Assembly (NCBI GenBank): GCA_964453645.1
Contig: CAYVRJ010000007.1
Span: 1-64,000 of the forward strand
From: CAYVRJ01 sp964453645
Lineage (GTDB): Bacteria > Bacillota > Clostridia > Christensenellales > JAWKQI01
Direction of reading: 5' to 3'
DNA: 64,000 bases
Under the pieces are notes generated by a model. It ran no database searches and was not told the origin of the DNA. It was given only the letters and a program-made list of their open reading frames with translations. Below are positions 16,274-25,378 of this stretch, piece by piece. Each line of letters opens with the position of its first letter. Position 1 is the stretch's first letter. Made by a program: the position numbers and the translations under genes.

Positions 16274-17617
16274 TTATTGATCTTCTTTACCCGACAAACT
16301 TTGGGGCAAACAAAGGTTGGCAACGATGCCAATGATCACCGCCAAGAACAGGCCGGAGAGGGAGAGGTTTACGTTGCCGATGGTCACGGGAATACCTGTG
16401 CAGGTGAAGTACATGGGGTCGTAGGTGGCAATGTTTACACCCAAACCCACAACCAGGATCAGCGCAACGATAATGAGATTGCGGCTGTTGGTGAAATCCA
16501 GATTGGATTCGGCCAGCGTGCGGATGCCGATGGCAGCGATCATACCAAAGAGGATCAGCTCCACACCGCCCTTGACCGGAGTGGGAATGGTTTGCAGGAT
16601 TGCACCGAATTTGCCAAACAATCCAAGGATGATGGCAAAAAGTGCTGCCAACCGGAGCAGCCGGGGGTTATAGTTTTTGGTGGTGGCCAGCACTCCGGTG
16701 TTTTCGGAATATGTAGTGTTGGCAGGGCCACCGATGAATCCGGCAAATGCCGTTGCAAGGCCATCACCCATGAGGGTTCTGTGCAGGCCGGGGTGTGCGA
16801 AGAAGTCTTTACCCACCACCGAGCCGTTGGTGGTGATATCGCCGATGTGCTCCATAAACGTCACGATGGCAACGGGAGCGATGGTCAGTATGGCTGTAAT
16901 ATCAAAGATGGGCAGGGAGAAGAACCCTTCGGTCACATAGGGGATGTTGATCCACGGAGCGTTGGCAATGGCGGAAAAATCCATGTTGTATAAACCAAAG
17001 GCACTCAAAACCGCACACAGCACATATCCTGCTGCTATGCCAAAGAGTATGGGGATTAGCTTAAAGAAACCCTTCATAAACACGGATACGGCTGCCACCA
17101 CCAGCACCACGAACAACGAGATGAGGATACTGGTTCCGTTAAAGGAGAGAGTGCTGCTAATTCCACCCTCTGCGCTGAATGTGCGCACCAGGCCAAAGGC
17201 ATCGTTGACGGCTGCATAGGCAAGGCCGGTGCCGATGACGATGATGACGGGGCCTGTAACCACGGGGGGGAATATCCGTTTAATTCTGCTGGGGCCGATG
17301 AGGTATGCGATGAGTGCAAATACCATATAGAGCAGACCGGCAAAAAATATGCCGCCCTGGGCTTGTTGAATGCCCATGGTGGCAACGATGCCGGCAACTG
17401 GGGCTATAAATGCGAAAGACGAGCCTACGAACACGGGGACACAGAATTTTGTGCACAAGTGGAATATGAGTGTTCCGAAACCTGCAGATACCAGTGCCAG
17501 TGCCGGGTTCATGCCCGTGAGCAGCGGTACCAGTACTGTTGCGCCAAACATGGCAAATAGGTGTTGTATGCCCAACACGTAATCTGTGCCTTTGAGCTTT
17601 TGGTGTGTTTCCTTCAT
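16274..17617 (-). CDS. uraA: Uracil/xanthine permease (NCS2 family)
   Basis: A proton-coupled nucleobase importer of 447 residues with about 14 membrane segments. It matches the UraA/PyrP group of the NCS2 family: LGIQHLFAMFGATVLVPLLTG at the N-terminus and FMEHIGDITTNGSVVGKDF and the TTYSENTGVLA motif in the core are characteristic. Uracil is the most likely substrate. No PyrR-type attenuator is seen upstream; instead a mosaic repeat separates it from glyA. Confidence 0.92.
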   Translation of the reverse strand: MKETHQKLKGTDYVLGIQHLFAMFGATVLVPLLTGMNPALALVSAGFGTLIFHLCTKFCVPVFVGSSFAFIAPVAGIVATMGIQQAQGGIFFAGLLYMVFALIAYLIGPSRIKRIFPPVVTGPVIIVIGTGLAYAAVNDAFGLVRTFSAEGGISSTLSFNGTSILISLFVVLVVAAVSVFMKGFFKLIPILFGIAAGYVLCAVLSAFGLYNMDFSAIANAPWINIPYVTEGFFSLPIFDITAILTIAPVAIVTFMEHIGDITTNGSVVGKDFFAHPGLHRTLMGDGLATAFAGFIGGPANTTYSENTGVLATTKNYNPRLLRLAALFAIILGLFGKFGAILQTIPTPVKGGVELILFGMIAAIGIRTLAESNLDFTNSRNLIIVALILVVGLGVNIATYDPMYFTCTGIPVTIGNVNLSLSGLFLAVIIGIVANLCLPQSLSGKEDQ

Positions 17618-17669
17618 GTTGATCCTCCAAAAAATAAAAAATATAATTGCGTGGGTTTATTAGTTTGCA

Positions 17670-17866
17670 GGGTATATGGGGCGCTGCCCAATACCCCGTT
17701 TAGGGGGATTTTTAAATAAATCCCCCTAAAAACCCCAAAAACTTTTTGACGTAAAGCGAACGCTTTGCTAAGGTATTATTAGTATATAAAATAACCCCCG
17801 AAATGAGAGGGGTCAAGGGGGAATCATTCCCCCTTGCGGGTGCAGGGCAGCGCCCTGCAAAATTGA
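17670..17866. repeat. Mosaic hairpin repeat, copy D
   Basis: Between the uraA start and the glyA stop, both minus strand. Modules: ggggcgctgccc, agggggatttttaaataaatcccc, the aaaaactttttg module, gcgaacgctttgc, an AT-rich centre, gaggggtcaagggggaatc with its mirror, and gcagggcagcgccctgc. With copy E it brackets glyA. Confidence 0.8.
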
Positions 17867-17868
17867 GT

Positions 17869-19101
17869 TTAATACAACGGATACTTTTCACAAATTTCAA
17901 GCACCTTTGAGCGAACAACATCGACAGCACTTTCCTTTTCATGAATCACCTTGGCAATTAACCCAGCTAAAACCTCCATGTCCGAAGCGTTTAACCCACG
18001 GGTGGTGACGGCAGGTGTGCCAATGCGAATGCCGCTGGTCACAAAGGGACTCAGGGTTTCAAAGGGTATGGTGTTCTTGTTCACAGTGATATTCGCAGAA
18101 CCCAGCAATGCCTCCAACTCCTTACCCGTCAAATTCTTGGCAGTGAGGTTAAGCAGCATCAAATGGTTATCCGTACCCTTGGAAACTAAATCGATACCCG
18201 CCTCCATCAGCGCCTTGGCCAAAGCTTGTGCGTTATCTATGACGTTTTGTTGATACGTTTTAAACTCGGGAGACATGGCTTCTTTAAAACAAACGGCCTT
18301 TGCGGCAATAATGTGCATGAGTGGGCCACCCTGTGTGCCGGGGAAAATAGCCTTGTCGATAGCCTGTGCGTGCTGCTCCCGGCAGAGGATCATGCCGCCC
18401 CGAGGCCCCCGAAGGGTCTTGTGGGTGGTGGTTGTCACAACATCTGCATAGGGCACGGGGTTTTGGTGCAGCCCTGCGGCAATGATACCCGCAATGTGGG
18501 CCATATCCACCATAAACAGTGCACCGCACTCATCGGCGATTTCCCTAAACTTTGCAAAGTCGATGGCACGGGGATAAGCAGATGCACCGGCTACGATCAT
18601 CTTGGGTTTATTTTCCAAAGCCAAGCGGCGCAGAGCCTCGTAGTCGATGGTGTTGGTGTCCTCGGTGACGCCGTAGGGGATGATGTTGTAGTGTTTGCCA
18701 GACATGTTCACGGGGCTGCCGTGGGTTAAGTGTCCCCCGTGGGACAGGTTCATGCCTAAAATGGTGTCGCCGTGGTTGAGCAGGGCAAAGTATACGGCAA
18801 GGTTTGCCTGTGCGCCCGAGTGGGGTTGCACGTTGGCGTGGTCTGCCCCGAAGAGCTGGCACGCACGTTTTCTTGCAATGTCCTCTGCGATGTCTACGAA
18901 TTCACAACCGCCGTAGTAGCGCTTGCCTGGGTAACCTTCTGCGTATTTGTTGGTGAGGTGGGAGCCCATGGCCTGCATGACGGCAGGGGTGACAAAGTTT
19001 TCCGATGCGATGAGTTCTAGGTGTTGCTGTTGCCTTTTCAGCTCTTTTTCCATCGCTTCAAATATTTCTGGATCGGTTTTCTGTATTGCTGAGTAATCCA
19101 T
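17869..19101 (-). CDS. glyA: Serine hydroxymethyltransferase
   Basis: A PLP enzyme that interconverts serine and glycine while charging tetrahydrofolate with a C1 unit. The product is 410 residues, normal for bacteria. The PLP lysine is Lys228 in TTTTHKTLRGPRGG, and LIASENFVTPAV and YYGGCEFVD are typical SHMT motifs. The ATG at 19101 has aaggag upstream. A further in-frame extension to 19218 comes from repeat copy E and carries its telltale FQKYPLVG translation, so it is not real protein. The gene is a single unit between repeats D and E. Confidence 0.96.
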   Translation of the reverse strand: MDYSAIQKTDPEIFEAMEKELKRQQQHLELIASENFVTPAVMQAMGSHLTNKYAEGYPGKRYYGGCEFVDIAEDIARKRACQLFGADHANVQPHSGAQANLAVYFALLNHGDTILGMNLSHGGHLTHGSPVNMSGKHYNIIPYGVTEDTNTIDYEALRRLALENKPKMIVAGASAYPRAIDFAKFREIADECGALFMVDMAHIAGIIAAGLHQNPVPYADVVTTTTHKTLRGPRGGMILCREQHAQAIDKAIFPGTQGGPLMHIIAAKAVCFKEAMSPEFKTYQQNVIDNAQALAKALMEAGIDLVSKGTDNHLMLLNLTAKNLTGKELEALLGSANITVNKNTIPFETLSPFVTSGIRIGTPAVTTRGLNASDMEVLAGLIAKVIHEKESAVDVVRSKVLEICEKYPLY

Positions 19102-19141
19102 ATGCTTCTCCTTATATAAAATTAAAATAGTACAATTTTTT

Positions 19142-19345
19142 TTGTGGGCTTTGCCCACACCCACCAAAGGGTATTTCTGAAAAGATACCCTTTGGAAAGA
19201 AAAAACTTTTTGACACAAAGCTCACGCTTTGCTAACATGTTAGTTTACTGAGGTAAAAGTTAGCAAATGCGTTCGCATTTGCTCAAGGGGTCAAGGGGGT
19301 CACCCCCTTGCGAGGGGTGCGGGGGCGAGAAGCCCCCGAAAAAAG
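19142..19345. repeat. Mosaic hairpin repeat, copy E
   Basis: Between the glyA start and the rnc stop. Modules: gtgggctttgcccac, ccaaagggtatttctg with its mirror, the aaaaactttttg module, gctcacgctttgc, an AT-rich centre, gcaaatgcgttcgcatttgc, caagggggtcacccccttg and gggggcgagaagccccc. Confidence 0.8.
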
Positions 19346-19364
19346 ACCCCTGTAAAAATATCCT

Positions 19365-20012
19365 TCACTTTATCTTCAGAATCTTTAGCGCAGCCTTCGC
19401 AGCGCCCTGCTGTGCGTCCTTCTTGGTCTTACCCTTACCCGAGGAAATCTTCTTGCCTGCAATAAACAAATGCACGTAAAAAGTCTTGTCGTGGGCAGGC
19501 CCCGTCTCCCGCACGGTCTTGTACACAATGTTTTCGTTGCCCTGCTTGGACAAATGTTCCTTGAGGGTGGTCTTTGGATCCTTGAGCATGGCGGTGTCAA
19601 TACCCGCTATGCGGTCTTGCAGCAGGGAAAGAATCGCTTCCTTTGCACAAGTAAGCCCACCATCCAAAAAAATCGCCCCAAAAATTGCCTCCATGGCATC
19701 GGCTAACACCGAGGGCATGATCTTGCCGTTTTTAAATTCGTTTTTGGCAACGTTCATCCGCTTGTTGAGTTTGATGAGCTTGGCACACTCCACCAAAGAC
19801 TCTTCCCGCACCAAATATGCCCGCATGGTGGTGAGCAACCCTTCGTCGCAATTTTTAAAGTTGGCAAAGAGATAATCCGCAACCACCAAAGAGAGCACCG
19901 AATCCCCCAAGAACTCCAACCGCTCGTTGCAGTTTTCGCCCTGGGAGCGATGCGTCAACGCTGTCTCTAACAAACTTTTATCTTTAAACGTGTAATTTAA
20001 TATTTCTTGCAT
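19365..20012 (-). CDS. rnc: Ribonuclease III
   Basis: A double-strand-specific endoribonuclease for rRNA and mRNA processing. The product is 215 residues: an endonuclease domain with the signature ERLEFLGDSVL and the second acidic cluster ADAMEAIFGAIFLDGG, then a C-terminal double-stranded RNA-binding domain (DPKTTLKEHLSKQG to AAKAALKIL). It is somewhat shorter at the C-terminus than typical (about 225-230). It follows acpP at a distance of 114 bases, the common plsX-acpP-rnc order in Gram-positive bacteria. Confidence 0.95.
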   Translation of the reverse strand: MQEILNYTFKDKSLLETALTHRSQGENCNERLEFLGDSVLSLVVADYLFANFKNCDEGLLTTMRAYLVREESLVECAKLIKLNKRMNVAKNEFKNGKIMPSVLADAMEAIFGAIFLDGGLTCAKEAILSLLQDRIAGIDTAMLKDPKTTLKEHLSKQGNENIVYKTVRETGPAHDKTFYVHLFIAGKKISSGKGKTKKDAQQGAAKAALKILKIK

Positions 20013-20126
20013 TTGTACCTTTTTATTATTTGATTGCGTGTTTGAACCATCTGATAGACGGTGTTTTTACCCGCAACTATAAAATGATGAAAGGGCAACG
20101 AAAACAACGCTGCCCCTCACTGTAAC

Positions 20127-20357
20127 CTATGATATTTTTGATTCCACGTAGTTGACGATATCCCGAACCGTTGCTACCTTGGGTAAATCTTCGTCGGGTA
20201 TCTCCATGTCGAACTCCTGTTCCAGATCCATGATCAGCTCAACGATATCCAAGGAGTCTGCTTTTAATTCCTCGACCAGTCTGGAGTCCATCGTGATTTG
20301 GTTCTGATCCACTTCCAGTTGATTGGACAATATCGATCTAACCTTATCAAATACCAT
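20127..20357 (-). CDS. acpP: Acyl carrier protein
   Basis: A 76-residue acidic carrier of fatty-acyl intermediates. The phosphopantetheine attachment serine is Ser35 in the ADSLDIVELIMDLEQEF motif. It lies 24 bases after plsX, with which it is surely co-transcribed. Confidence 0.96.
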   Translation of the reverse strand: MVFDKVRSILSNQLEVDQNQITMDSRLVEELKADSLDIVELIMDLEQEFDMEIPDEDLPKVATVRDIVNYVESKIS

Positions 20358-20381
20358 CGTTTTTCTCCTTAATACATATTA

Positions 20382-21407
20382 TTAGTCCATATCTTCGGGT
20401 CTATCACCCGTATTTAATTTGGTTATGTCGTCTTTGATGATTGTAACCACATTCCCCAAAATAAATTCTCTTCCCTGCCGAACGGCATTAAAAATTGTTT
20501 TTGCATCCGAACTGCCGTGGGCTTTGATCACCCCGCCGTTCACCCCAAGCAGCAGCGCTCCGCCGTACTCCGAGTAATCCAGTTCTGCCTTTAATGTCTT
20601 AAAAGATGATTTTAACAGCAGTGCTGCAACTTTTGTTTTAAAACTTGCAAGCATGGTGTTTTTCAGCTTCTTGAGGATCATGGAAGCCACACCTTCCAGC
20701 CCTTTTAAGTATACGTTGCCGGTGAACCCGTCGCACACACACACGTCAAATGCCCCCGAGACCACGTCTCGCCCCTCGCAGTTCCCAACAAAGTTGATGG
20801 GAGTTTCTTTTAAAAGGGCAAAGGCAGCCTTTGTCAGCTCACAGCCCTTTTCCTCTTCCGCACCGTTGTTCATAAGCCCCACCCGGGGGTTTTTCACCCC
20901 AAACACGTTTTCCATATAGGCCGAACCCATCACGGCAAACTGTTGGAGATAGGAGGGTTTGCAATCCACATTGGCACCGCAGTCGATGAGTAATACACCG
21001 TTTTTGCCAAGGGTGGGCAGCACAGGAGCCAGCGCCGGACGTCTCACCCCGCGAATTCTGCGGATGATCAGCATGGCGCCCGACAGGGCAGCACCGGTGG
21101 AACCGGCGGTAATAAACACATCCGCTTCCTTTTTGGCAACCAGTTCCATACCAACAACCATGGATGAATCCTTTTTTCGCTTAATGGCCTCCACTGGTTT
21201 TTCAGCCATTTCGATGGTCTGGGTGGTGTGAACGACCTTGAGCCGTAGTGTATCATACCTATTATTACTCAACAGTGGGGAAATTAATTCCTCATTACCC
21301 GTCAAAATAATTTCAATATCGTCATAGGTATTCAGGGCCTTAATCACCCCTAAAACGATTTCCTTTGGCGCATTGTCGCCGCCCATAGCGTCCACAACAA
21401 TTTTCAT
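20382..21407 (-). CDS. plsX: Phosphate acyltransferase PlsX
   Basis: Makes acyl-phosphate from acyl-ACP for phosphatidic acid synthesis through PlsY. The 341-residue product starts MKIVVDAMGGDNAPKEIV, the family signature. The ATG at 21407 has agggg 8 bases upstream and is favoured over an ATG two codons earlier. No FapR-like operator was found upstream. Confidence 0.95.
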   Translation of the reverse strand: MKIVVDAMGGDNAPKEIVLGVIKALNTYDDIEIILTGNEELISPLLSNNRYDTLRLKVVHTTQTIEMAEKPVEAIKRKKDSSMVVGMELVAKKEADVFITAGSTGAALSGAMLIIRRIRGVRRPALAPVLPTLGKNGVLLIDCGANVDCKPSYLQQFAVMGSAYMENVFGVKNPRVGLMNNGAEEEKGCELTKAAFALLKETPINFVGNCEGRDVVSGAFDVCVCDGFTGNVYLKGLEGVASMILKKLKNTMLASFKTKVAALLLKSSFKTLKAELDYSEYGGALLLGVNGGVIKAHGSSDAKTIFNAVRQGREFILGNVVTIIKDDITKLNTGDRPEDMD

Positions 21408-21640
21408 GCACACATCCCCTTCGCATCTTGACGAACTTTTTTACTTTGCCCGTTTATTATATACGTATTCAGCAGCCAATACAATACTTTTTATAAAATA
21501 TTAGGTGTTGTATCTCTCCCGTTCTATCCAACGATTTGTTTGGTAATTTATATGACAATACGGTATTGCGTCTAGCCCGTCTTAACCATTTAGTTCGTTC
21601 ATTTATTTTGGCAATCTATAAAATAAAACTGTTCAGCATA

Positions 21641-21669
21641 TTGCAAAGGGTAAAAAAATCGGTTATGAT
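21641..21669 (+). promoter_or_regulatory. Probable promoter of the aminotransferase unit
   Basis: TTGCAA (21641-21646), 17 bases, TATGAT (21664-21669), 63 bases before the chosen aminotransferase start. The rest of the 325-base divergent gap from plsX holds no recognised gene or riboswitch. Confidence 0.6.
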
Positions 21670-21732
21670 GAAAGGGGTAGTTTAAAAGAAATGAAATTTT
21701 CCACTACCAATCTTGCAAAAGGAGTTAAAATC

Positions 21733-22923
21733 ATGGAACTTTCAAACCGCATTAAAAACATTGCACCGTCCCTCACATTAAAGATTACAGCTCTTACCAA
21801 CGAGTTAAAAGCCCAAGGCAAGAATATTATTGGATTCGGTGCGGGGGAGCCAGACTTCGGCACACCTGAGTTTATTAAAGATGCTGCCAAGGAAGCCCTA
21901 GACAAGGGGATCACCCGCTATACGGCTGCTTCGGGTACAAAGGAACTCAAGCAAGCCATCGTCAACCGGTATTTGCAGAAGTACCAAATGAGTTTTACTC
22001 CCGATCAAGTGGTGGTTTCTAACGGAGCGAAGCACTCCTTGTTTAACGCCTGTATGGCCGTGTTAGACCCGGCAGACGAGGTGCTCGTCCCTTCCCCCTA
22101 TTGGCTCACCTATCCCGAGCTGATTGGCATGGCCGATGCTGTGCCCGTTTTGGTGCCCACCGACGAAGAAGGGGATTTTAAGGCCAGTGCAAAGATGCTT
22201 GCAAGTTATATTTCTCCAAACACCAAAGCGATCATCTTAAACTCGCCCTCCAACCCCTGCGGCAGTGTGTACACAAGGGAAGAGCTGGAGGAAATTGGCA
22301 AGCTTGCCATAGAAAAAGAACTATACATCATCTCGGATGAAATATACGACGAACTCACCTACGAGGGAGATTTTGTGAGCATTGCCTCCATCTCCAAAGA
22401 GATTGCTGAGCGCACCATCATCGTCAACGGCATGTCCAAGGCATATGCCATGACGGGCTGGCGCATCGGGTACACCATCTCCAACGTACCCTTAGCAAAG
22501 GCCATGGGTTCCTACCAGAGCCACGCAACCTCCAACCCCAACAGCATCGCCCAGTACGCAAGCATTGCGGCCCTTTCCGGCCCTCAGGATTTTATTGGCG
22601 AAATGAAGAAGGAGTTTGATGCCCGGCGCAAGCTGATGACAAAGCTCATCAACGAAATTCCCCTGCTCAGCGCACGGCTGCCCAAGGGAGCGTTCTACGT
22701 GATGGTAAACATCAAGGAAGCCATCGGCAAGAGTGTGGACGGCAAGGTGATCACCGGTTCGCTGGATTTCACCGAATATTTGCTGGAAAAGGCACAGACA
22801 GCCGTCATCCCCGGCATTGCCTTTGGGGACGACAACTTTGTGCGCTTGTCCTACGCCACATCGGCTGAAAACATTAAAAACGGAATTGCAAGGATTGCAG
22901 AATTTTGTTCGACTATAAAATAA
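21733..22923 (+). CDS. Pyridoxal-phosphate aminotransferase, aspartate aminotransferase type
   Basis: A class I/II aminotransferase of 396 residues, most like the thermophile/Bacillus aspartate aminotransferase group (subfamily I-gamma). Features are GFGAGEPDFGTPEF, NSPSNPCGSVY, the cofactor Asp/Tyr region ISDEIYDEL, and the PLP lysine in GMSKAYAMTGWRIGY. The ATG at 21733 follows aaaggag by 8 bases; an upstream in-frame ATG has no good ribosome site. The next gene starts 16 bases on and encodes a DRE-TIM metallolyase. The pair would link oxaloacetate or 2-oxoglutarate chemistry to aspartate or glutamate. Confidence 0.9.
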   Translation: MELSNRIKNIAPSLTLKITALTNELKAQGKNIIGFGAGEPDFGTPEFIKDAAKEALDKGITRYTAASGTKELKQAIVNRYLQKYQMSFTPDQVVVSNGAKHSLFNACMAVLDPADEVLVPSPYWLTYPELIGMADAVPVLVPTDEEGDFKASAKMLASYISPNTKAIILNSPSNPCGSVYTREELEEIGKLAIEKELYIISDEIYDELTYEGDFVSIASISKEIAERTIIVNGMSKAYAMTGWRIGYTISNVPLAKAMGSYQSHATSNPNSIAQYASIAALSGPQDFIGEMKKEFDARRKLMTKLINEIPLLSARLPKGAFYVMVNIKEAIGKSVDGKVITGSLDFTEYLLEKAQTAVIPGIAFGDDNFVRLSYATSAENIKNGIARIAEFCSTIK

Positions 22924-22939
22924 AACGTGAGGTGAGGAA

Positions 22940-24334
22940 ATGTTAAAGCTTAATGAAAAGACCAACCTGCTTCTGGAAAACGACTACAGCTATGCGCTGC
23001 AGGATATCGAACAGCCCGAACTGTTTCGGGATATGTTCCCCTACGACGAAATTCCCAAAGTACCCTTTAACCACCGGGTTGTGCCCATTCACATGCCCGA
23101 GGAGATTTGGCTCACCGACACCACGTTTCGGGACGGACAGCAGTCTCGTTCCCCCTTCACTGTTGAACAGGTGGTTGATTTATATAAATTCGAACACCGC
23201 TTGGGGGGAAAGAAGGGGCTGATCCGCCAGAGTGAGTTTTTTGTATATACAAAAAAGGACAGAGAGGCTCTGGACAAATGTTTGGAACTTGGTTACGAGT
23301 TTCCCGAGATCACCACGTGGATTCGTGCCACTGAGGGGGATTTTAAGCTGGTCAAGGAGATTGGCATTAAAGAGACGGGAATCCTAGTGAGCTGTTCGGA
23401 TTACCACATCTTTAACAAGATGAAGTTAACCCGGGGACAGGCACTCGAGAAATATTTGAGCATCGTCAAGGCAGCCATCGATCAGGGCATACGCCCCCGA
23501 TGCCACTTTGAAGATATCACCCGGGCAGATTTTTATGGATTTGTGGTACCCTTTGCCATTGAACTAAAGAAGTTGATGGACGAGACGGGTGTGCCCATTA
23601 AGATTCGCATGTGCGACACCATGGGTTACGGCTTGTCCTATCCCGGCGTTGCGCTGCCGAGAAGCGTACAGGGTATTGTCTACGGACTTCGCTTCTACGC
23701 CCAGTTCCCCAGCGAGCTTTTAGAGTGGCACGGGCACAACGATTTTTACAAGGTTGTGACCAATGCGTCCACGGCGTGGCTGTACGGCTGTTCCTCGGTG
23801 AACTGTTCGTGGCTGGGTATTGGCGAACGGACGGGCAATTGCCCCTTAGAGGCTATGGCCATTGAGTACGCCAGCTTTAAGGGAACTATGGACGGCATGG
23901 ACTTGTCGGTCATTACTGAAATGGCTGAATATTTTGAAAACGTAATTGGTTATGAGATACCGCCCCGCACACCCTTTGTGGGCAGGCATTTTAACGTGAC
24001 TCGTGCGGGCATTCACGCCGACGGGTTGTTAAAAGACGAGGAGATTTACAACATCTTTGATACCAGCAAGATTCTCAACCGGCCTGCGGTGGTTTCGGTG
24101 GATTCTCACTCGGGCAGTGCAGGAATTGCACACTGGATGAACGCATTCTTTAAGCTGAATGGGGAGGATCGCATTGACAAGCGGGACGATCTGATCACAA
24201 AGATTAAGGCTTTGGTGGATGCGGAGTTTGAGCAGGGGCGAACCACGGTGTTTGGCGACGAGGAGCTTGAAAACATGCTGCGGGAGATCGATCCCGGCAG
24301 GTACAAGCAGTTTTGCAAGCGCAAGAAAGCGTAA
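22940..24334 (+). CDS. DRE-TIM metallolyase, candidate Re-citrate synthase or related acyl-transferring synthase
   Basis: A 464-residue member of the isopropylmalate/homocitrate/Re-citrate synthase superfamily. The barrel begins with TDTTFRDGQQS, where family members usually have RDGEQ, so the usual Glu is Gln here. It carries the HxH metal motif in EWHGHNDF and the late RAGIHADG motif. An N-terminal extension of about 55 residues precedes the barrel, and the C-terminal LeuA regulatory domain is absent, so leucine synthesis is unlikely. Anaerobic Clostridia use a related enzyme as Re-citrate synthase. That role would suit the adjacent aminotransferase, but the substrate is inferred. Confidence 0.65.
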   Translation: MLKLNEKTNLLLENDYSYALQDIEQPELFRDMFPYDEIPKVPFNHRVVPIHMPEEIWLTDTTFRDGQQSRSPFTVEQVVDLYKFEHRLGGKKGLIRQSEFFVYTKKDREALDKCLELGYEFPEITTWIRATEGDFKLVKEIGIKETGILVSCSDYHIFNKMKLTRGQALEKYLSIVKAAIDQGIRPRCHFEDITRADFYGFVVPFAIELKKLMDETGVPIKIRMCDTMGYGLSYPGVALPRSVQGIVYGLRFYAQFPSELLEWHGHNDFYKVVTNASTAWLYGCSSVNCSWLGIGERTGNCPLEAMAIEYASFKGTMDGMDLSVITEMAEYFENVIGYEIPPRTPFVGRHFNVTRAGIHADGLLKDEEIYNIFDTSKILNRPAVVSVDSHSGSAGIAHWMNAFFKLNGEDRIDKRDDLITKIKALVDAEFEQGRTTVFGDEELENMLREIDPGRYKQFCKRKKA

Positions 24335-24347
24335 GTTATAATGAATT

Positions 24348-24541
24348 CGGGGGCTACTCGCCCCCGTGCCCCCAGGCAGGGCGCTGCCCTGCACCCGCAA
24401 GGGGGAATGATTCCCCCTTGAACCCCTCTTATCGCAAATGCTAGCGCATTTGCTGGGGGGTTTTTTATTTGGGTTTCCAAAGGGTATTTTTTCAAAAATA
24501 CCCTTTTGTCGGTTTTTTCTTAGGGCAAAGCCCCAAGAAAA
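24348..24541. repeat. Mosaic hairpin repeat, copy F
   Basis: Between convergent genes. Modules: cgggggctactcgcccccg, gcagggcgctgccctgc, caagggggaatgattccccc, gcaaatgctagcgcatttgc, a T-run, ccaaagggtattttttc with its mirror, and gggcaaagcccc. The T-run after the GC-rich hairpins probably makes it act as a terminator. Confidence 0.8.
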
Positions 24542-24546
24542 AACCC

Positions 24547-25302
24547 TTACACCTCTTCCACTTCGGTTGATACGCCGTAGTTGCCGTTTTGATAAATAAA
24601 ATCAACAGATAAACGATACCGCCCAAACTGCCCCGACAACCTGGTATCCGTCTCATCAATATTTTCAATCTGTGCATCCGTTGCCCCGTTGAGCAGCGGC
24701 ATGTAATAAGCCATCACAACATTGTAATCACCCTCGCTCAACTGCCAAGTTTTCTTAAAATGCACCTTTTCGTCCGACGAAGAAATAAAAATACTGCGAA
24801 TATCCGGCGTTTTATCCTTGAGCACCGGGTGCACAGTGGGCAGTGAAGCAACGGGATACGTCTTGTCTATCAGCTCAGAAATGGGGTTTTCATACAGTAG
24901 GGTTTCAATGTAAAACTGGGTGCAATCCTCAAGCTTCTTCACTTCCACCCCCGCTGTGTTTGTAAGCAATGTTTGGATGTCCTGCTCGCTGAAAACGTCG
25001 TATACGATTAAAACAAACCTGCGCAAATAGCTGCTGCCCACGCGCTCGATGGAGTGCTCCACCCAGACCTCCTTGGCACTGGCATATATCTTGTTTAAGG
25101 GACTGGGCAACTGCTCGCCGATGACGGCTTTAGGCTTGGCCGCAAAAACTTGCATGTCCGTTTCATCAATCTTCATCTCCGTGGGTGTGGTAGGTGAAAC
25201 TGCGGGACTTCGCTCTTGCCACTCCACTAAAATCTCAATATTGGAACAGCCCAAAAAGCAGCTCATCCCGAATAAAACAAATACAATTAATAATTTTTTC
25301 AT
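24547..25302 (-). CDS. Lipoprotein of unknown function
   Basis: A 251-residue secreted lipoprotein. The signal peptide KKLLIVFVLFGMSCFLGC ends in lipobox FLGC with Cys at about residue 19, followed by a Pro/Ser/Thr-rich linker. The rest is a mixed alpha/beta domain with no motif I recognise. It is transcribed alone, divergent from the potassium transporter genes. Confidence 0.75.
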   Translation of the reverse strand: MKKLLIVFVLFGMSCFLGCSNIEILVEWQERSPAVSPTTPTEMKIDETDMQVFAAKPKAVIGEQLPSPLNKIYASAKEVWVEHSIERVGSSYLRRFVLIVYDVFSEQDIQTLLTNTAGVEVKKLEDCTQFYIETLLYENPISELIDKTYPVASLPTVHPVLKDKTPDIRSIFISSSDEKVHFKKTWQLSEGDYNVVMAYYMPLLNGATDAQIENIDETDTRLSGQFGRYRLSVDFIYQNGNYGVSTEVEEV

Positions 25303-25378
25303 TTTATTAATTTGCCCATTGTTGAAAATAATATTTATTGATATAATAATTAGAAAATTGACTTTTTAAGGTGAAAAA

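Noticed and set aside
16277..16993. Long open frame opposite uraA
   Set aside because: Lies fully inside a clear NCS2 permease gene; its composition is typical of an antisense shadow of membrane-protein codons.
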